Assembly: GCA_028819845.1 (NCBI GenBank)
Contig: JAPPKS010000029.1
Span: forward strand, 137,332-201,331
Direction of reading: 5' to 3'
Length of the DNA: 64,000 bases
From: Candidatus Poribacteria bacterium
Lineage (GTDB): Bacteria; Poribacteria; WGA-4E; PCPOR2b
Part shown: piece after piece, positions 9,394 to 17,967 of the stretch
How the letters are laid out: each line of letters opens with the position of its first letter
How positions within the stretch are numbered: position 1 is the stretch's first letter
Notes under the pieces: model-generated
What the model saw: only the letters and a program-made list of their open reading frames with translations
The model's database searches: none
Told to the model about the DNA's origin: nothing
Made by a program: the position numbers and the translations under genes

Positions 9394-10365
9394 TTACGCC
9401 GCTTCTGCATTCAATATTTCAAGGAAAGCCGTCATGTAACCAATCGTATACGCCCGCCCTCGATGGTCCCACGGTGTATCATCGACGACATGCGGGACGT
9501 GATCGGGAATCATGAACCCGTTAAATCCGACTGACTTCAAAGTCTTCATGACTGCAAACATATCGCAGTTGCCTTCATTGACGAACGCTTCGGCAAATTT
9601 CGGCACATGACCTTGGACATCGCGGAAGTGTACGTAAAAGATTTTGCCTCGCTCCCCAAAATATCGTATCGCATCGATTACTCCAGGCCCCATCTCCGAC
9701 CATGAACCGACGCAGAAATCCAAGCCGTGTATTTGACTGTCCCCAATTTCCATCCCTTTCTTGAATCCCTCAAAGTTACGGAAAAGACGCGGCACGCCGG
9801 CCAACGATTCCACCGGCGGATCATCCGGGTGAAGCGCAAGTTTCACGCCAGCCTCTTCCGCGACCGGGAGAATCGCCTTCATGTAGTATTCATAGTTATC
9901 CCACATTTCTTCTTCACTGAAGATCCGTCCGTGAGAAAGCGGCGCGTCTTTGACAAGCGCTAAATCGAAGCTTGTGACGGTTGCGCCGCCCCGACTAGGT
10001 GTTGTACTGGACGTGCGCCACACACTGTTCGGCATCCAGTGGTAACCGAATGTCTCTACGCCTGCCCGTCCCATATTGCGGATGGTGTCCGCCATGTTCT
10101 CAATTTGTTTGTCCCGGCCGGGCAAACCTAGCATGATCTTGTCGTAGAATTGAATCGGAACATTCTCAAGCGCACCTAACCGTAAACCGGCACTTTCAAT
10201 CTGGGTGCGTAGGTGCAGCACATCCTCAAATTCCCAGTGCGTGTCACCGGGCAACGCCGGGGTATTGAGAAGTACGTCATCAACACCAAGTTGCTTGATA
10301 AACTTGAGCCGTTCTTCGCTTAACTGGTTGAATTGGCCCAAACCGAGCCGCATTTGACGTTCCAT
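9394..10365 (-). CDS. uxuA: Mannonate dehydratase
   Basis: A 323-aa TIM-barrel protein of the UxuA family, which dehydrates D-mannonate to 2-keto-3-deoxygluconate in glucuronate breakdown. Visible family features include F-G-Y-H-W-M-P near residue 105, the metal-site segment L-A-L-H-P-D-D-P-P, a G-L-D-F-C-V-G-S-W strand, V-H-F-R-D-V-Q-G, and a final I-P-D-H-V-P-H followed by R-G-R-A-Y-T-I-G-Y. It is shorter than the E. coli enzyme (about 394 aa) but in the range of shorter bacterial members. The next downstream gene is a 2-hydroxyacid dehydrogenase. Some UxuA-like proteins act on other sugar acids, so the exact substrate is inferred. Confidence 0.87.
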   Translation of the reverse strand: MERQMRLGLGQFNQLSEERLKFIKQLGVDDVLLNTPALPGDTHWEFEDVLHLRTQIESAGLRLGALENVPIQFYDKIMLGLPGRDKQIENMADTIRNMGRAGVETFGYHWMPNSVWRTSSTTPSRGGATVTSFDLALVKDAPLSHGRIFSEEEMWDNYEYYMKAILPVAEEAGVKLALHPDDPPVESLAGVPRLFRNFEGFKKGMEIGDSQIHGLDFCVGSWSEMGPGVIDAIRYFGERGKIFYVHFRDVQGHVPKFAEAFVNEGNCDMFAVMKTLKSVGFNGFMIPDHVPHVVDDTPWDHRGRAYTIGYMTAFLEILNAEAA

Positions 10366-10378
10366 AGCTCATCCTTAC

Positions 10379-10735
10379 TTAATGAAATGTTGCCACCTGA
10401 ATTAGATTTTTGCTAGAAATTGAACCTTCCTCATAGCAAGAATACCATTCGTTAGCATTTGGGATATTCACCATGTCCGCTTCTGCCTTCTTAGCATCGT
10501 CCTTTGATTTCCAATAAACGATGTCGGTATAGCCTCCATCGTTGTTTTTGTGAATCTCCCATTTGATAAAACCCGATTGTTTGCTCATCCAATTTTTGGC
10601 GATATCATTTGCTACATTTAATAATTGCTCTTCAGAAATATTCTCTGATAACTTGTAACTAATCACATCCTTGTACATACCAACATCCTTAAGAAATTCC
10701 GCCAAACCACCGGTTACACTTGAGTGCTCATTCAC
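10379..10735 (-). CDS. Small protein, possible dimeric alpha/beta-barrel (ABM-like)
   Basis: A 118-aa protein without signal peptide or membrane segment. The order of elements (V-I-S-Y-K-L strand, long helix, G-F-I-K-W-E-I-H strand, D-I-V-Y-W-K-S-K-D-D-A-K-K-A-E strand and helix) resembles antibiotic-biosynthesis-monooxygenase or stress-responsive barrel proteins that work as dimers. I cannot assign a specific family. It lies between dtd and uxuA on the same strand with 7 and 13 bp gaps, so co-transcription is likely. Its codon use looks more AT-rich than the neighbours, which could hint at transfer. Confidence 0.65.
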   Translation of the reverse strand: MNEHSSVTGGLAEFLKDVGMYKDVISYKLSENISEEQLLNVANDIAKNWMSKQSGFIKWEIHKNNDGGYTDIVYWKSKDDAKKAEADMVNIPNANEWYSCYEEGSISSKNLIQVATFH

Positions 10736-10742
10736 TGAAGCA

Positions 10743-11192
10743 TTAGAATAGCTTAGTGCTGTCGAGCATTATTGTAACCGGACCATCGTTAATCAACTCG
10801 ACATCCATCATCGCTTGGAAAATACCCGCTTTGACCGGCACATTCATACGCGTGACGGTTTCTATGAATTCCTGATAGAGTGCGTTTCCTTTTTCTGGGT
10901 TCGCCGCCGCAATGAAACTTGGACGCCTGCCTTTGCGGCAATCACCATAGAGTGTAAATTGAGAAACAACAAGGAGTTCACCACCGCTCTCAAGAAGTGA
11001 TTCATTCATGCGTCCCGTTTTGTCTTCAAAAATTCGGAGATTGGCAATTTTATTTGCCAGATAAATTACATCGTTGGAGGTGTCATCCTGCCCAACGCCG
11101 AGGAAAACAAGCAAACCCTGACAAATCTCGGAAATGCATTCTCCCCCCACCTTTACATTTGCAGATTTTACCCGTTGAACAACAGCTCTCAT
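10743..11192 (-). CDS. dtd: D-aminoacyl-tRNA deacylase
   Basis: A 149-aa cytosolic enzyme that hydrolyses D-amino acids mischarged to tRNA. It starts M-R-A-V-V-Q-R-V, has the signature S-Q-F-T-L-Y-G near residue 77 followed by G-R-R-P-S-F, and ends with the cross-subunit G-P-V-T-I-M-L-D-S motif. Length is the family standard. It is followed closely by the small barrel-like gene, and about 140 bp separate it from larC upstream on the same strand. Confidence 0.96.
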   Translation of the reverse strand: MRAVVQRVKSANVKVGGECISEICQGLLVFLGVGQDDTSNDVIYLANKIANLRIFEDKTGRMNESLLESGGELLVVSQFTLYGDCRKGRRPSFIAAANPEKGNALYQEFIETVTRMNVPVKAGIFQAMMDVELINDGPVTIMLDSTKLF

Positions 11193-11331
11193 CGTTAACC
11201 GAAATTGTTGATAATCATTCAGATTTCCTCATCTTCGTGCGCATTATTCTAGCACCGTTGATACAATTGTGCAAGCGAAACAAACGTGCGATCGGCGTCG
11301 TCGCCGATCGCATGAAGTAGGTGTTCGGCAG

Positions 11332-12582
11332 TTAATTGCCGTGATTCGCGGAATCTATGGTTTGCCCGCAACGGACGGCTTCGTTATAAACCTCTTGAAG
11401 CGGAATGTGATACTGCTCCGCGAGACGTTTACAATCTTCGTATTCGGGTATACTTTTGAGTAGCTTGTCTCCCAAATACCCGTGTTTCACTCGAATGATA
11501 CCCCATCGAGTCTTGACTTCGGTGAAATTGCGGGACAGTTTATATCTTTGAACGGTGGAACATCTGACGCCAAATGTTGTTGTTTCCGTGAGCAGCGATT
11601 CCATCATCGCCTCCCGGTGTGTGATATTTGCGAGCACACTCAGTTTCGTCGCCGGCCGCCCTTTCTTCATCAAGATTGGTGTCAGGAAAACGTCTAGCGC
11701 CCCTTGATTCAAAAGTTTCTCCGTGACGTAAGCCGTAATCTCCGGCGAAAGGTCATCAAGGTTCGTTTCGATGAGACAGACTTGTTCGTGCTCGAAGCCG
11801 CTCCTCTTTTCACCGGTAACCATACGTAGGAGGTTCGGTTGTTCCTCAAGGTCGCGCGTTCCTGCACCGTACCCGATTCGACCTATAACCATTTCGGGCA
11901 TAGGTCCAAATCCACGTCCGAGCGTGGTTACGATTGCCGCGCCCGTGGGAGTCACTAGTTCATGCCGAATTTTGGTTTGATGTACCGGGGTACCCTGCAG
12001 CAGTTCTAGCGTCCCTGGCGCCGGGACGGGCATCAGCCCATGATCGCAGCGGACAAACCCGCTTCCCAGCGATAATGGAGAGGCATAAATCTCCTCAATT
12101 CCCAGAAGGTGAAGTCCAATCACGACGCCGGTGATGTCTACTATTGAATCAACAGCGCTCACCTCGTGCAGGCGAACCCTTTCTTTTGGCATGTTGTGGA
12201 TTTTTGCTTCTGCTTCCGCGAGCCGATCGAAAATTTTTTTCGCACGCGAAACTAGAGATTTCTCAAGAGTGCTGTTGTCAAGGATATCTAGAACGTCTGA
12301 AAGGCAGCGACTCGGCTGATGGGCGTGTCCATGGTGATGGGCGTCGCCGTGAGGATTCTTGGAATGTGATACCGCTGATTTCGATTCGGCTGTTTCCACA
12401 ACGGCTCGTGTCCCCGTAATGCCATGTTTAGTTATTTTTTCAAAATGCAAGGCGAATTCGTCAAGGTTTAACTTAGCCAACTCTGTCTTCAGCGCGTCTG
12501 GTTGCACGCCAACATCAACTAATGCACCAAGTGCCATATCGCCGCTGATGCCCGAGAAGCAATCAAAATATGCGATTTTCAA
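11332..12582 (-). CDS. larC: Nickel pincer cofactor biosynthesis protein LarC
   Basis: A 416-aa protein of the LarC (DUF111) family, which inserts nickel into the pyridinium cofactor of lactate racemase-type enzymes. It opens with L-K-I-A-Y-F-D-C-F-S-G-I-S-G-D-M, has a histidine-rich linker (H-G-D-A-H-H-H-G-H-A-H, about residue 82), and the conserved P-T-G-A-A-I and E-T-N-L-D-D segments. The C-terminal half is read without the programmed frameshift known from Lactobacillus. I choose a TTG start at 12582, where AAGGAG sits 6 nt upstream; an ORF begins 16 codons earlier without SD. No larA, larB or larE is in the window. Confidence 0.93.
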   Translation of the reverse strand: MKIAYFDCFSGISGDMALGALVDVGVQPDALKTELAKLNLDEFALHFEKITKHGITGTRAVVETAESKSAVSHSKNPHGDAHHHGHAHQPSRCLSDVLDILDNSTLEKSLVSRAKKIFDRLAEAEAKIHNMPKERVRLHEVSAVDSIVDITGVVIGLHLLGIEEIYASPLSLGSGFVRCDHGLMPVPAPGTLELLQGTPVHQTKIRHELVTPTGAAIVTTLGRGFGPMPEMVIGRIGYGAGTRDLEEQPNLLRMVTGEKRSGFEHEQVCLIETNLDDLSPEITAYVTEKLLNQGALDVFLTPILMKKGRPATKLSVLANITHREAMMESLLTETTTFGVRCSTVQRYKLSRNFTEVKTRWGIIRVKHGYLGDKLLKSIPEYEDCKRLAEQYHIPLQEVYNEAVRCGQTIDSANHGN

Positions 12583-13089
12583 TTGATTCTCCTTTTGGTT
12601 TGTATCCTTCAACTGTGTAAGTACCATCAATACGCAGGAAGGATTACATTCTCGCTTTCCGCCAATCTAGTTCTTGGCGTTCGCATGTTGCCGTCTGGCA
12701 CGCTAGGCGCACGGTGCTCCTACGATACTGGTAGCATGGCGGCGCATCTTCGATTAGTTAAATTCTAAATTTCAAAAATTTCAGGCGTTGAACCGGCGGC
12801 GAATCAAATTGGAAAACAACCAAGAACAAAATCAGCCCAATTGAACTAGTTCGCTTTAATCTGGTAAATTCAACAATGGGCTGCGTTCCGTCTCCTACAG
12901 CGGGGCCATCTCTATTGTACCAGATTCATCATACTGCTTCAACACGAATGAAAGTGACGCATTGCAATGAGCGATGTATCATTCATTCGAGAACTACGAA
13001 GTCTCAAAAACACCGCGATTTATGTTTTAGCAGGTAAAATTATTGCGCATCTGCTATAATTACGTTAGCTCAATTACCGGAGGCGAGTT
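12583..13089. other. Divergent intergenic region between larC and the YciI gene
   Basis: No gene supported over about 500 bp. It should hold promoters for larC (minus) and the YciI gene (plus). The only clear signal is an extended -10 at 13052-13060. A GC-rich stretch near 12690-12720 (GCACGCTAGGCGCACGGTGC) could fold into a small hairpin but has no T-run. Confidence 0.5.
13052..13060 (+). promoter_or_regulatory. Extended -10 promoter element upstream of YciI gene
   Basis: The sequence TGCTATAAT is a perfect extended -10 box, 30 nt before the ATG at 13090. No good -35 hexamer is seen at 17 bp, which is common for extended -10 promoters. An SD (GGAGG) precedes the ATG. Confidence 0.6.
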
Positions 13090-13410
13090 ATGAAAACTTA
13101 TGCTGTCATCTTCACCTTTGTGCCGAATGCTATGGAACGGCGAAAACCCTATCGTGATGCGCATCTGAAGCACTTTAATGAACTTAGAGACGCTGGCAGA
13201 ATTATTATGGCCGGTCCGTGGGCGGACGCATATGACGGAGGACTTATTTTATTCCGGGCGGAATCTCAGATGGAAGTAGAGGCGATAATTCAGGACGACG
13301 CCTACTATAAAGCTGATCTTTGGCCTGAGATACAAATCCGTGAGTGGAACGTGGTTATATCGTCGCAATCGGCGTTTTTGGATGCAATAGCCCTGCCTTA
13401 TCCGGTATGA
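13090..13410 (+). CDS. YciI family protein
   Basis: A 106-aa protein of the YciI/YCII ferredoxin-like fold family. It shows the usual layout: a first strand ending F-T-F-V-P, R-D-A-H-L-K-H-F with the conserved histidine near residue 25, G-R-I-I-M-A-G-P-W-A-D with the glycine and aspartate of the putative active site, and D-D-A-Y-Y-K-A-D-L-W-P-E. GGAGG precedes the ATG. Biochemical function is poorly defined for most members; some act in breakdown of chlorinated aromatics. The zinc-dependent dehydrogenase gene follows 65 bp later. Confidence 0.88.
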   Translation: MKTYAVIFTFVPNAMERRKPYRDAHLKHFNELRDAGRIIMAGPWADAYDGGLILFRAESQMEVEAIIQDDAYYKADLWPEIQIREWNVVISSQSAFLDAIALPYPV

Positions 13411-13475
13411 ACATCTACGCAGGGCAGGAATAAACATAAGATTATGCAAAAATCGAGCATTTTCAGGGAGTCGGC

Positions 13476-14546
13476 ATGAAAGCGGTTGTATTTCACGCAC
13501 GTAACCAGCCCTTGCTACTGGAAGAAGTAGAGTTGCCTTTTCCTGGTCCTGATGAGGTGCTTGTGCAAGTTATGGCGTGCGGCGCAGACATTACTGACTG
13601 GAAGATACTGGATGGGTTTGCTTACATACCTAAACTGCCAATTGTGCTTGGCCACGAGACAGCAGGAGTTGTGGCAGAAGTCGGAAGCGAAGTGACAAGC
13701 TTCAAGCCCGGTGACCGTGTTGCAGTCTACAACTATTTCTACTGCGGCAAATGTTCCAATTGCCGCGCCCGCAGGGAACAGCTCTGCTTGAACATGGCTG
13801 GGCTCTTAGGAATACTTGAGCGGGACGGCGGTTACAAGGAGTACACCACGGTGCCCGCCCGGCAACTTGTCCTCGTTCCAAAAAACGTTGCGTGGCATGA
13901 TGCTGCGGTGTGCTGTGATGCGGGAATCACGGCAGTTCATGCTGTTGATAGGAGTGGGGTGAAACTGGGAGAAACTGTACTTGTCATCGGCGTTGGGGGC
14001 GTGGGCGCAGTAGTAACGCAGCTGTGCAAGCTGGCGGGCGCTCGTGTCGTGACTGTTGACCAGTCCGAGGTGAAAGTGCGGCGCGCCCGGGAAATGGGTG
14101 CCGATACTGCGCTCAACTCGCGTGAGGTAGACATCACTCAAGCCGTCCTTGACCTCACTGAAGGCGAAGGCGCAGACTGTGTAATGGACGTTGTCGGGGT
14201 TGAGGAGACCGTAACCTACGGAATGGATTCACTGCGGCGCGGCGGGCGGCTCGTGCTTGTCGGATATACCGAGGAACGATACCCGCTGAAAGGTGAGCAG
14301 CTTGACCAAAACGAACTGACTATCATTGGCACTCGTGGCGGCCGGATGCTAGACCTAATCACTACAGTTCAACTGGTAGCCGCGGGCAAGATTAAGTCCA
14401 TCGTCACAGATTTTTACCCCCTGGAAAAAGCCAACGACGCCCTTGCCTTCTTGCGGGCTGGAAAAGCGTTAGGTCGAGTTGTGTTGCTAACACCAGCCGG
14501 CAGAAAGGCGGTTGGACGACGATCTACCGCACCGCCAATGGGATAG
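13476..14546 (+). CDS. Zinc-dependent alcohol/polyol dehydrogenase (MDR family)
   Basis: A 356-aa medium-chain dehydrogenase. The GroES-like domain has C-G-A-D-I-T-D-W (cysteine 35 as probable catalytic zinc ligand), G-H-E-T-A-G and the four structural-zinc cysteines in C-G-K-C-S-N-C followed by E-Q-L-C (about residues 89-103). The nucleotide-binding motif G-V-G-G-V-G is near residue 172. The C-terminal tail of about 15 residues is basic and family-atypical. Substrate could be an alcohol, polyol or aldehyde. It is followed after 235 bp by the BKACE gene, so a shared degradation route is possible but unproven. Confidence 0.9.
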   Translation: MKAVVFHARNQPLLLEEVELPFPGPDEVLVQVMACGADITDWKILDGFAYIPKLPIVLGHETAGVVAEVGSEVTSFKPGDRVAVYNYFYCGKCSNCRARREQLCLNMAGLLGILERDGGYKEYTTVPARQLVLVPKNVAWHDAAVCCDAGITAVHAVDRSGVKLGETVLVIGVGGVGAVVTQLCKLAGARVVTVDQSEVKVRRAREMGADTALNSREVDITQAVLDLTEGEGADCVMDVVGVEETVTYGMDSLRRGGRLVLVGYTEERYPLKGEQLDQNELTIIGTRGGRMLDLITTVQLVAAGKIKSIVTDFYPLEKANDALAFLRAGKALGRVVLLTPAGRKAVGRRSTAPPMG

Positions 14547-14781
14547 GAATCGACCAATCGCTCGTATTTGAAAATTTCTGCATTACTCATCAATGCGTTA
14601 AATTGCCTCATTCGGCTGCCAATTCGCCAAACGTTGTGTCCATTTCTGTCAATGTACGGCATCTAAACTCACACACATAGATTATCACCAATTTCGTGTG
14701 TCAAATTCAATCCTATTCCCCTAACCTCTCGAAAGTAAAGTTCAATTTCGACGAAGTCGAAAAAAAAGGAGATAACAGAAA

Positions 14782-15705
14782 ATGGATAAACTAATCATCA
14801 CTATCACCTCTGACTCAACGATGTGCTGGCCGCGCAATCCCTATTGCCCCAAGCCATCAGATACCAAGGGCGTTGCGCAGGAATACGTTCGGTCGGTCAA
14901 TGCCGGAGCTGCTATCGCCCACACGCACGGATCATACGAGATTGATACCGAGATACAGCCCGACGGACGCCAGTTGCAAGTTCCAATCATGGATGGTTGG
15001 CGTGACATTACCGATAGAATACGGGCTTCAGGCAATCCGATTTTACAGTTTGGGCTGGCTAGTATTCGGTTAGAGCAAAAGGTCGAGATGTGGAAAGAAT
15101 TTCGCCCCGAGATGACTTCCATTAATTTTAACTCGCATGACGAATTTTTTCAGCCCGACCCTGAATATCCACCGATTGCCTGCTACTCCGTTCACCCAAT
15201 TAACGAGTTGAGGGAATACGCCCGATTGGCTAACAAATATAATGTCAAACTAGAAGTTGAGTGCTTTAGCCCCGGGGGTTACTGGGCTGTCAGCAAGATT
15301 CGTGAAGGTAAGTTTTTCAATGACGACGGTACGTACCAGGAAGAGATGGGACTTTTGCCAGATCCGCTTTGGATTGAACTCCTGTTTGGATGGACCGGGC
15401 AGGGATGGATGCCGCCAACAGCGCGTGCGCTCAACTTCATGGTAGACCACTTACCACCTCGTGCAAATTACCATGTGAGTTGTTTGGATCCGGACGCATA
15501 CTGGCGCTTGATAACACACGCCATTGCACTCGGCGGCCACGTGCGTATCGGATTCGAGGACTGTCCCTTCATCGAACCGGGCACGTATGCGACGAGTAAC
15601 GCTCAACTCGTGGAAAAAGCGGTCAAAATCGCGAGATCCATGGGGCGGGAAATAGCATCACCTGACGAGGCGCGGGCAATTATAGGCCTGAACAACAAGG
15701 CTTAA
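14782..15705 (+). CDS. BKACE family beta-keto acid cleavage enzyme (DUF849)
   Basis: A 307-aa TIM-barrel protein of the BKACE family, whose founding member Kce condenses a beta-keto acid with acetyl-CoA to give an acetoacetate and a CoA thioester. The zinc-binding H-x-H is present as A-H-T-H-G-S, and the distal glutamate is in H-V-R-I-G-F-E-D. The start has AAAGGAG upstream. The usual H-L-H-V-R-D is replaced by H-T-H-G-S-Y, so it belongs to a divergent branch whose beta-keto acid cannot be named. Confidence 0.88.
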   Translation: MDKLIITITSDSTMCWPRNPYCPKPSDTKGVAQEYVRSVNAGAAIAHTHGSYEIDTEIQPDGRQLQVPIMDGWRDITDRIRASGNPILQFGLASIRLEQKVEMWKEFRPEMTSINFNSHDEFFQPDPEYPPIACYSVHPINELREYARLANKYNVKLEVECFSPGGYWAVSKIREGKFFNDDGTYQEEMGLLPDPLWIELLFGWTGQGWMPPTARALNFMVDHLPPRANYHVSCLDPDAYWRLITHAIALGGHVRIGFEDCPFIEPGTYATSNAQLVEKAVKIARSMGREIASPDEARAIIGLNNKA

Positions 15706-15814
15706 TCGGCGGCAACTGTTCAGATTCATAATAGACAGATGATGCAAATGGAATTTGGATAATCCGTATAAAGTCATGGAGTTGCAGTCGATGCGTCAAC
15801 AGTCTGTATGTATG

Positions 15815-16744
15815 TTATGCGCTGGAACTGGTACGCGGTTCTTCCAACACCTCCCGCAAAAATCCCTTGTGCCGTTCCAATTGGGCAACGGCATCATCCA
15901 AATCAACCTCTTTTACCAACATGATAATTGCAACCTTCGCGCTTCCATTGGCGTGGTTTAACGCCGATCTCGCCGTTGCGTAATCCGTATTCGTAATTTC
16001 CATGATGATGCGTGTACCTCGATCTATCATCTTTGCGTTGGATGCCTGAACATCGACCATGAGGTTGTTGTAAACCTTACCTATTTTAATCATTGAAATT
16101 GTAGTCAGCATGTTCAGAACGAGCTTCGTCGCCGTACCGGCCTTCATGCGGGTTGAACCTGCGACTATCTCTGGTCCTACAATCGGCGTAATGAATACGT
16201 CCACAAATGTCGTCAACCCGCCCGCTGGCGGGACACAACTGAGGAAGATTGTCTTTGCTCCGATTTGATGTGCCTCCGCTAGTGCCCCAATCACGTAGGG
16301 TGTGCGTCCGCTGCTGGTGATGCCCACAACTGCATCTCGATTTGTAACGCCGTGCTCTCGGATTGCGCGTGCACCCGCGTCAGGATTGTCTTCCGCCCCT
16401 TCCACGGACTGCCGCAGTGCACTATCCCCGCCCGCGATGATTCCATGCACCATACCTGGATCAGTGCTGAAGGTCGGTGGACATTCAGAGGCATCAAGGA
16501 CGCCAAGCCTGCCGCTTGTCCCGGCTCCAATGTAAATCAGTCTGCCGCCGCCGCGAAACACGGTTGTAATCAACTCTGCTCCTTCCACGATTGACGGCGT
16601 AGCGGATTCAACAGCAGCGAATACACTTCGATTTTCATCATTGAAGATCTGTACAATGTCGTCGGCCGATTTGAGATCTATATCGATTGAACTTGAATTT
16701 CGTGCTTCGGTGATGAGTTTAGACAGATTTTCTAACATATTCAT
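15815..16744 (-). CDS. murQ: N-acetylmuramic acid 6-phosphate etherase
   Basis: A 309-aa SIS-domain enzyme that cleaves the D-lactyl ether of MurNAc-6-phosphate to GlcNAc-6-phosphate in cell-wall recycling. The diagnostic region G-A-G-T-S-G-R-L-G-V-L-D-A-S-E-C-P-P is near residues 72-89, with the catalytic glutamate within it, and a second family segment G-S-T-R-M-K-A-G-T-A-T-K lies near residue 190. The start lies 3 nt after the stop of the upstream kinase gene, so the two are translationally coupled and probably consecutive steps of one pathway. Confidence 0.97.
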   Translation of the reverse strand: MNMLENLSKLITEARNSSSIDIDLKSADDIVQIFNDENRSVFAAVESATPSIVEGAELITTVFRGGGRLIYIGAGTSGRLGVLDASECPPTFSTDPGMVHGIIAGGDSALRQSVEGAEDNPDAGARAIREHGVTNRDAVVGITSSGRTPYVIGALAEAHQIGAKTIFLSCVPPAGGLTTFVDVFITPIVGPEIVAGSTRMKAGTATKLVLNMLTTISMIKIGKVYNNLMVDVQASNAKMIDRGTRIIMEITNTDYATARSALNHANGSAKVAIIMLVKEVDLDDAVAQLERHKGFLREVLEEPRTSSSA

Positions 16745-16747
16745 TTA

Positions 16748-17671
16748 TCATGGCGTAACGGGCGGAAATTGAGACATTGCTAACAGGACAGCGCCATAAG
16801 CCGGCTCGTGTTTTGCCAAGTCTATCCGTGCATTCGGTGCAATAGGTTGTAAACGCTCGCGCAATAGACTTACAAACCCCGGCTGATGCGTCAAAACTCC
16901 ACCGCTAAGAATTATGTCGGCTGGTTGCTCTGGTCCTAATTCGGTAATAACCGCTTGGGCGGCGCGCACAAGCTCATCGGCGGCGTGTTGAATAATTCGT
17001 CGGGCGACCAAATCGCCGTCATTCATCGCAACAAAAACCGAATTTGCAAGTGCGGAAACACAATCTATGCTCGCACCGTGAACGCAACGAATGAGATCGC
17101 CCGGTTTTTGCAGTCCAATTTCGCTTAGCATCATATCCGTCAGTTGTGTACCTGCCCCTCGTCCATCCGATGCCAAGACGATCGCGCGTAGGCCGGAAAC
17201 CGCGATGCCGTAGCCGCTCCCCTCATCGCCAAGCAGATGTCCCCACCCGCCGGAGCGCACCTCCACCCCGTCGGAGTTTATCCCGTAGACAATCGACCCT
17301 GTCCCGGAAACTATAATTACACCTTCGAGTTTCCCGGTGCCACCGACTAGCGCAATTTGCGCGTCGTGTGTCAGAATACAGTTTCTTCTGAAACCAATTT
17401 CGCGGCAGATTTGCCCTATTACTTCCCGATCAGCTCGGCAACCAAGTCCCGCCATGCCGAAACACGAGCCGATACAGTCCTCAAGCGTAAAATTTGCCTG
17501 TAAAAGCAGTTGTGAGACGAGGTCTTCCAGAACTTTTTTCGTTTGCGTTTTCCCGGCAGTGTGATAGTTGGCAGCACCAACTTCAACCCTTGCGTGAAGT
17601 TGTCCTGTTTCGTCCGCTAGAGTCCCAACCGTTTTCGTGCCGCCGCCATCAATACCAATAACAAAACGCAC
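16748..17671 (-). CDS. BadF/BadG/BcrA/BcrD-type sugar kinase (probable MurNAc/GlcNAc kinase)
   Basis: A 307-aa ASKHA-fold kinase. The phosphate-1 motif G-I-D-G-G-G-T-K-T is at residues 6-14, the second ATP-binding region I-I-V-S-G-T-G-S-I near residue 118, and I-L-S-G-G-V near residue 265. The GTG start at 17671 has GGAG 6 nt upstream. Coupling to murQ indicates a cytoplasmic MurNAc or GlcNAc kinase (MurK-like) supplying MurNAc-6-phosphate. A TTGACA/TAAATT promoter lies about 70 bp upstream. Exact sugar specificity is inference. Confidence 0.9.
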   Translation of the reverse strand: MRFVIGIDGGGTKTVGTLADETGQLHARVEVGAANYHTAGKTQTKKVLEDLVSQLLLQANFTLEDCIGSCFGMAGLGCRADREVIGQICREIGFRRNCILTHDAQIALVGGTGKLEGVIIVSGTGSIVYGINSDGVEVRSGGWGHLLGDEGSGYGIAVSGLRAIVLASDGRGAGTQLTDMMLSEIGLQKPGDLIRCVHGASIDCVSALANSVFVAMNDGDLVARRIIQHAADELVRAAQAVITELGPEQPADIILSGGVLTHQPGFVSLLRERLQPIAPNARIDLAKHEPAYGAVLLAMSQFPPVTP

Positions 17672-17742
17672 TCATGTCTCCGCGTGGAAGGGATATCATG
17701 TAAATCAAACACCATCACCAATGATACCCGAAAATATAGGAC

Positions 17743-17772
17743 AATTTATCGTAGTTCAGGTAGAATTGTCAA
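17743..17772 (-). promoter_or_regulatory. Probable sigma-70 promoter of kinase-murQ
   Basis: On the minus strand TTGACA (17767-17772), an 18-bp spacer and TAAATT (17743-17748). It drives away from a plus-strand promoter 26 bp further on, so the two operons are divergently transcribed from a compact control region. Confidence 0.55.
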
Positions 17773-17797
17773 GCGCTTAATGAACCACAAAGCGTGC

Positions 17798-17826
17798 TTG
17801 ACATATTCGGCAACTTTCGGTATCCT
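17798..17826 (+). promoter_or_regulatory. Probable sigma-70 promoter of SMP-30 lactonase gene
   Basis: TTGACA (17798-17803), 17-bp spacer and TATCCT (17821-17826). The -35 is perfect and the -10 is four of six. Transcription would start near 17833, leaving an untranslated leader of about 135 nt before the ATG at 17968. Confidence 0.6.
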
Positions 17827-17967
17827 TGAGTCGATAATTTGATTTCCATCCACGACGGGTAATTCTCCCCTATACGTACGCTGCGCGGCATGATTCAGAG
17901 GAAAGTGGAAGCACGAATTCTATATGATAAGACCGTACATGATGATTAATTTAATTGGAGGTTAAGC

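Noticed and set aside
14414-14662. 82-codon minus-strand ORF at the end of the zinc dehydrogenase
   Set aside because: Mostly antisense to the dehydrogenase, no recognisable family, no SD.
13410-14781. Riboswitch or tRNA in the gaps around the dehydrogenase and BKACE genes
   Set aside because: No T-loop or cloverleaf pattern and no conserved riboswitch core was visible by eye.
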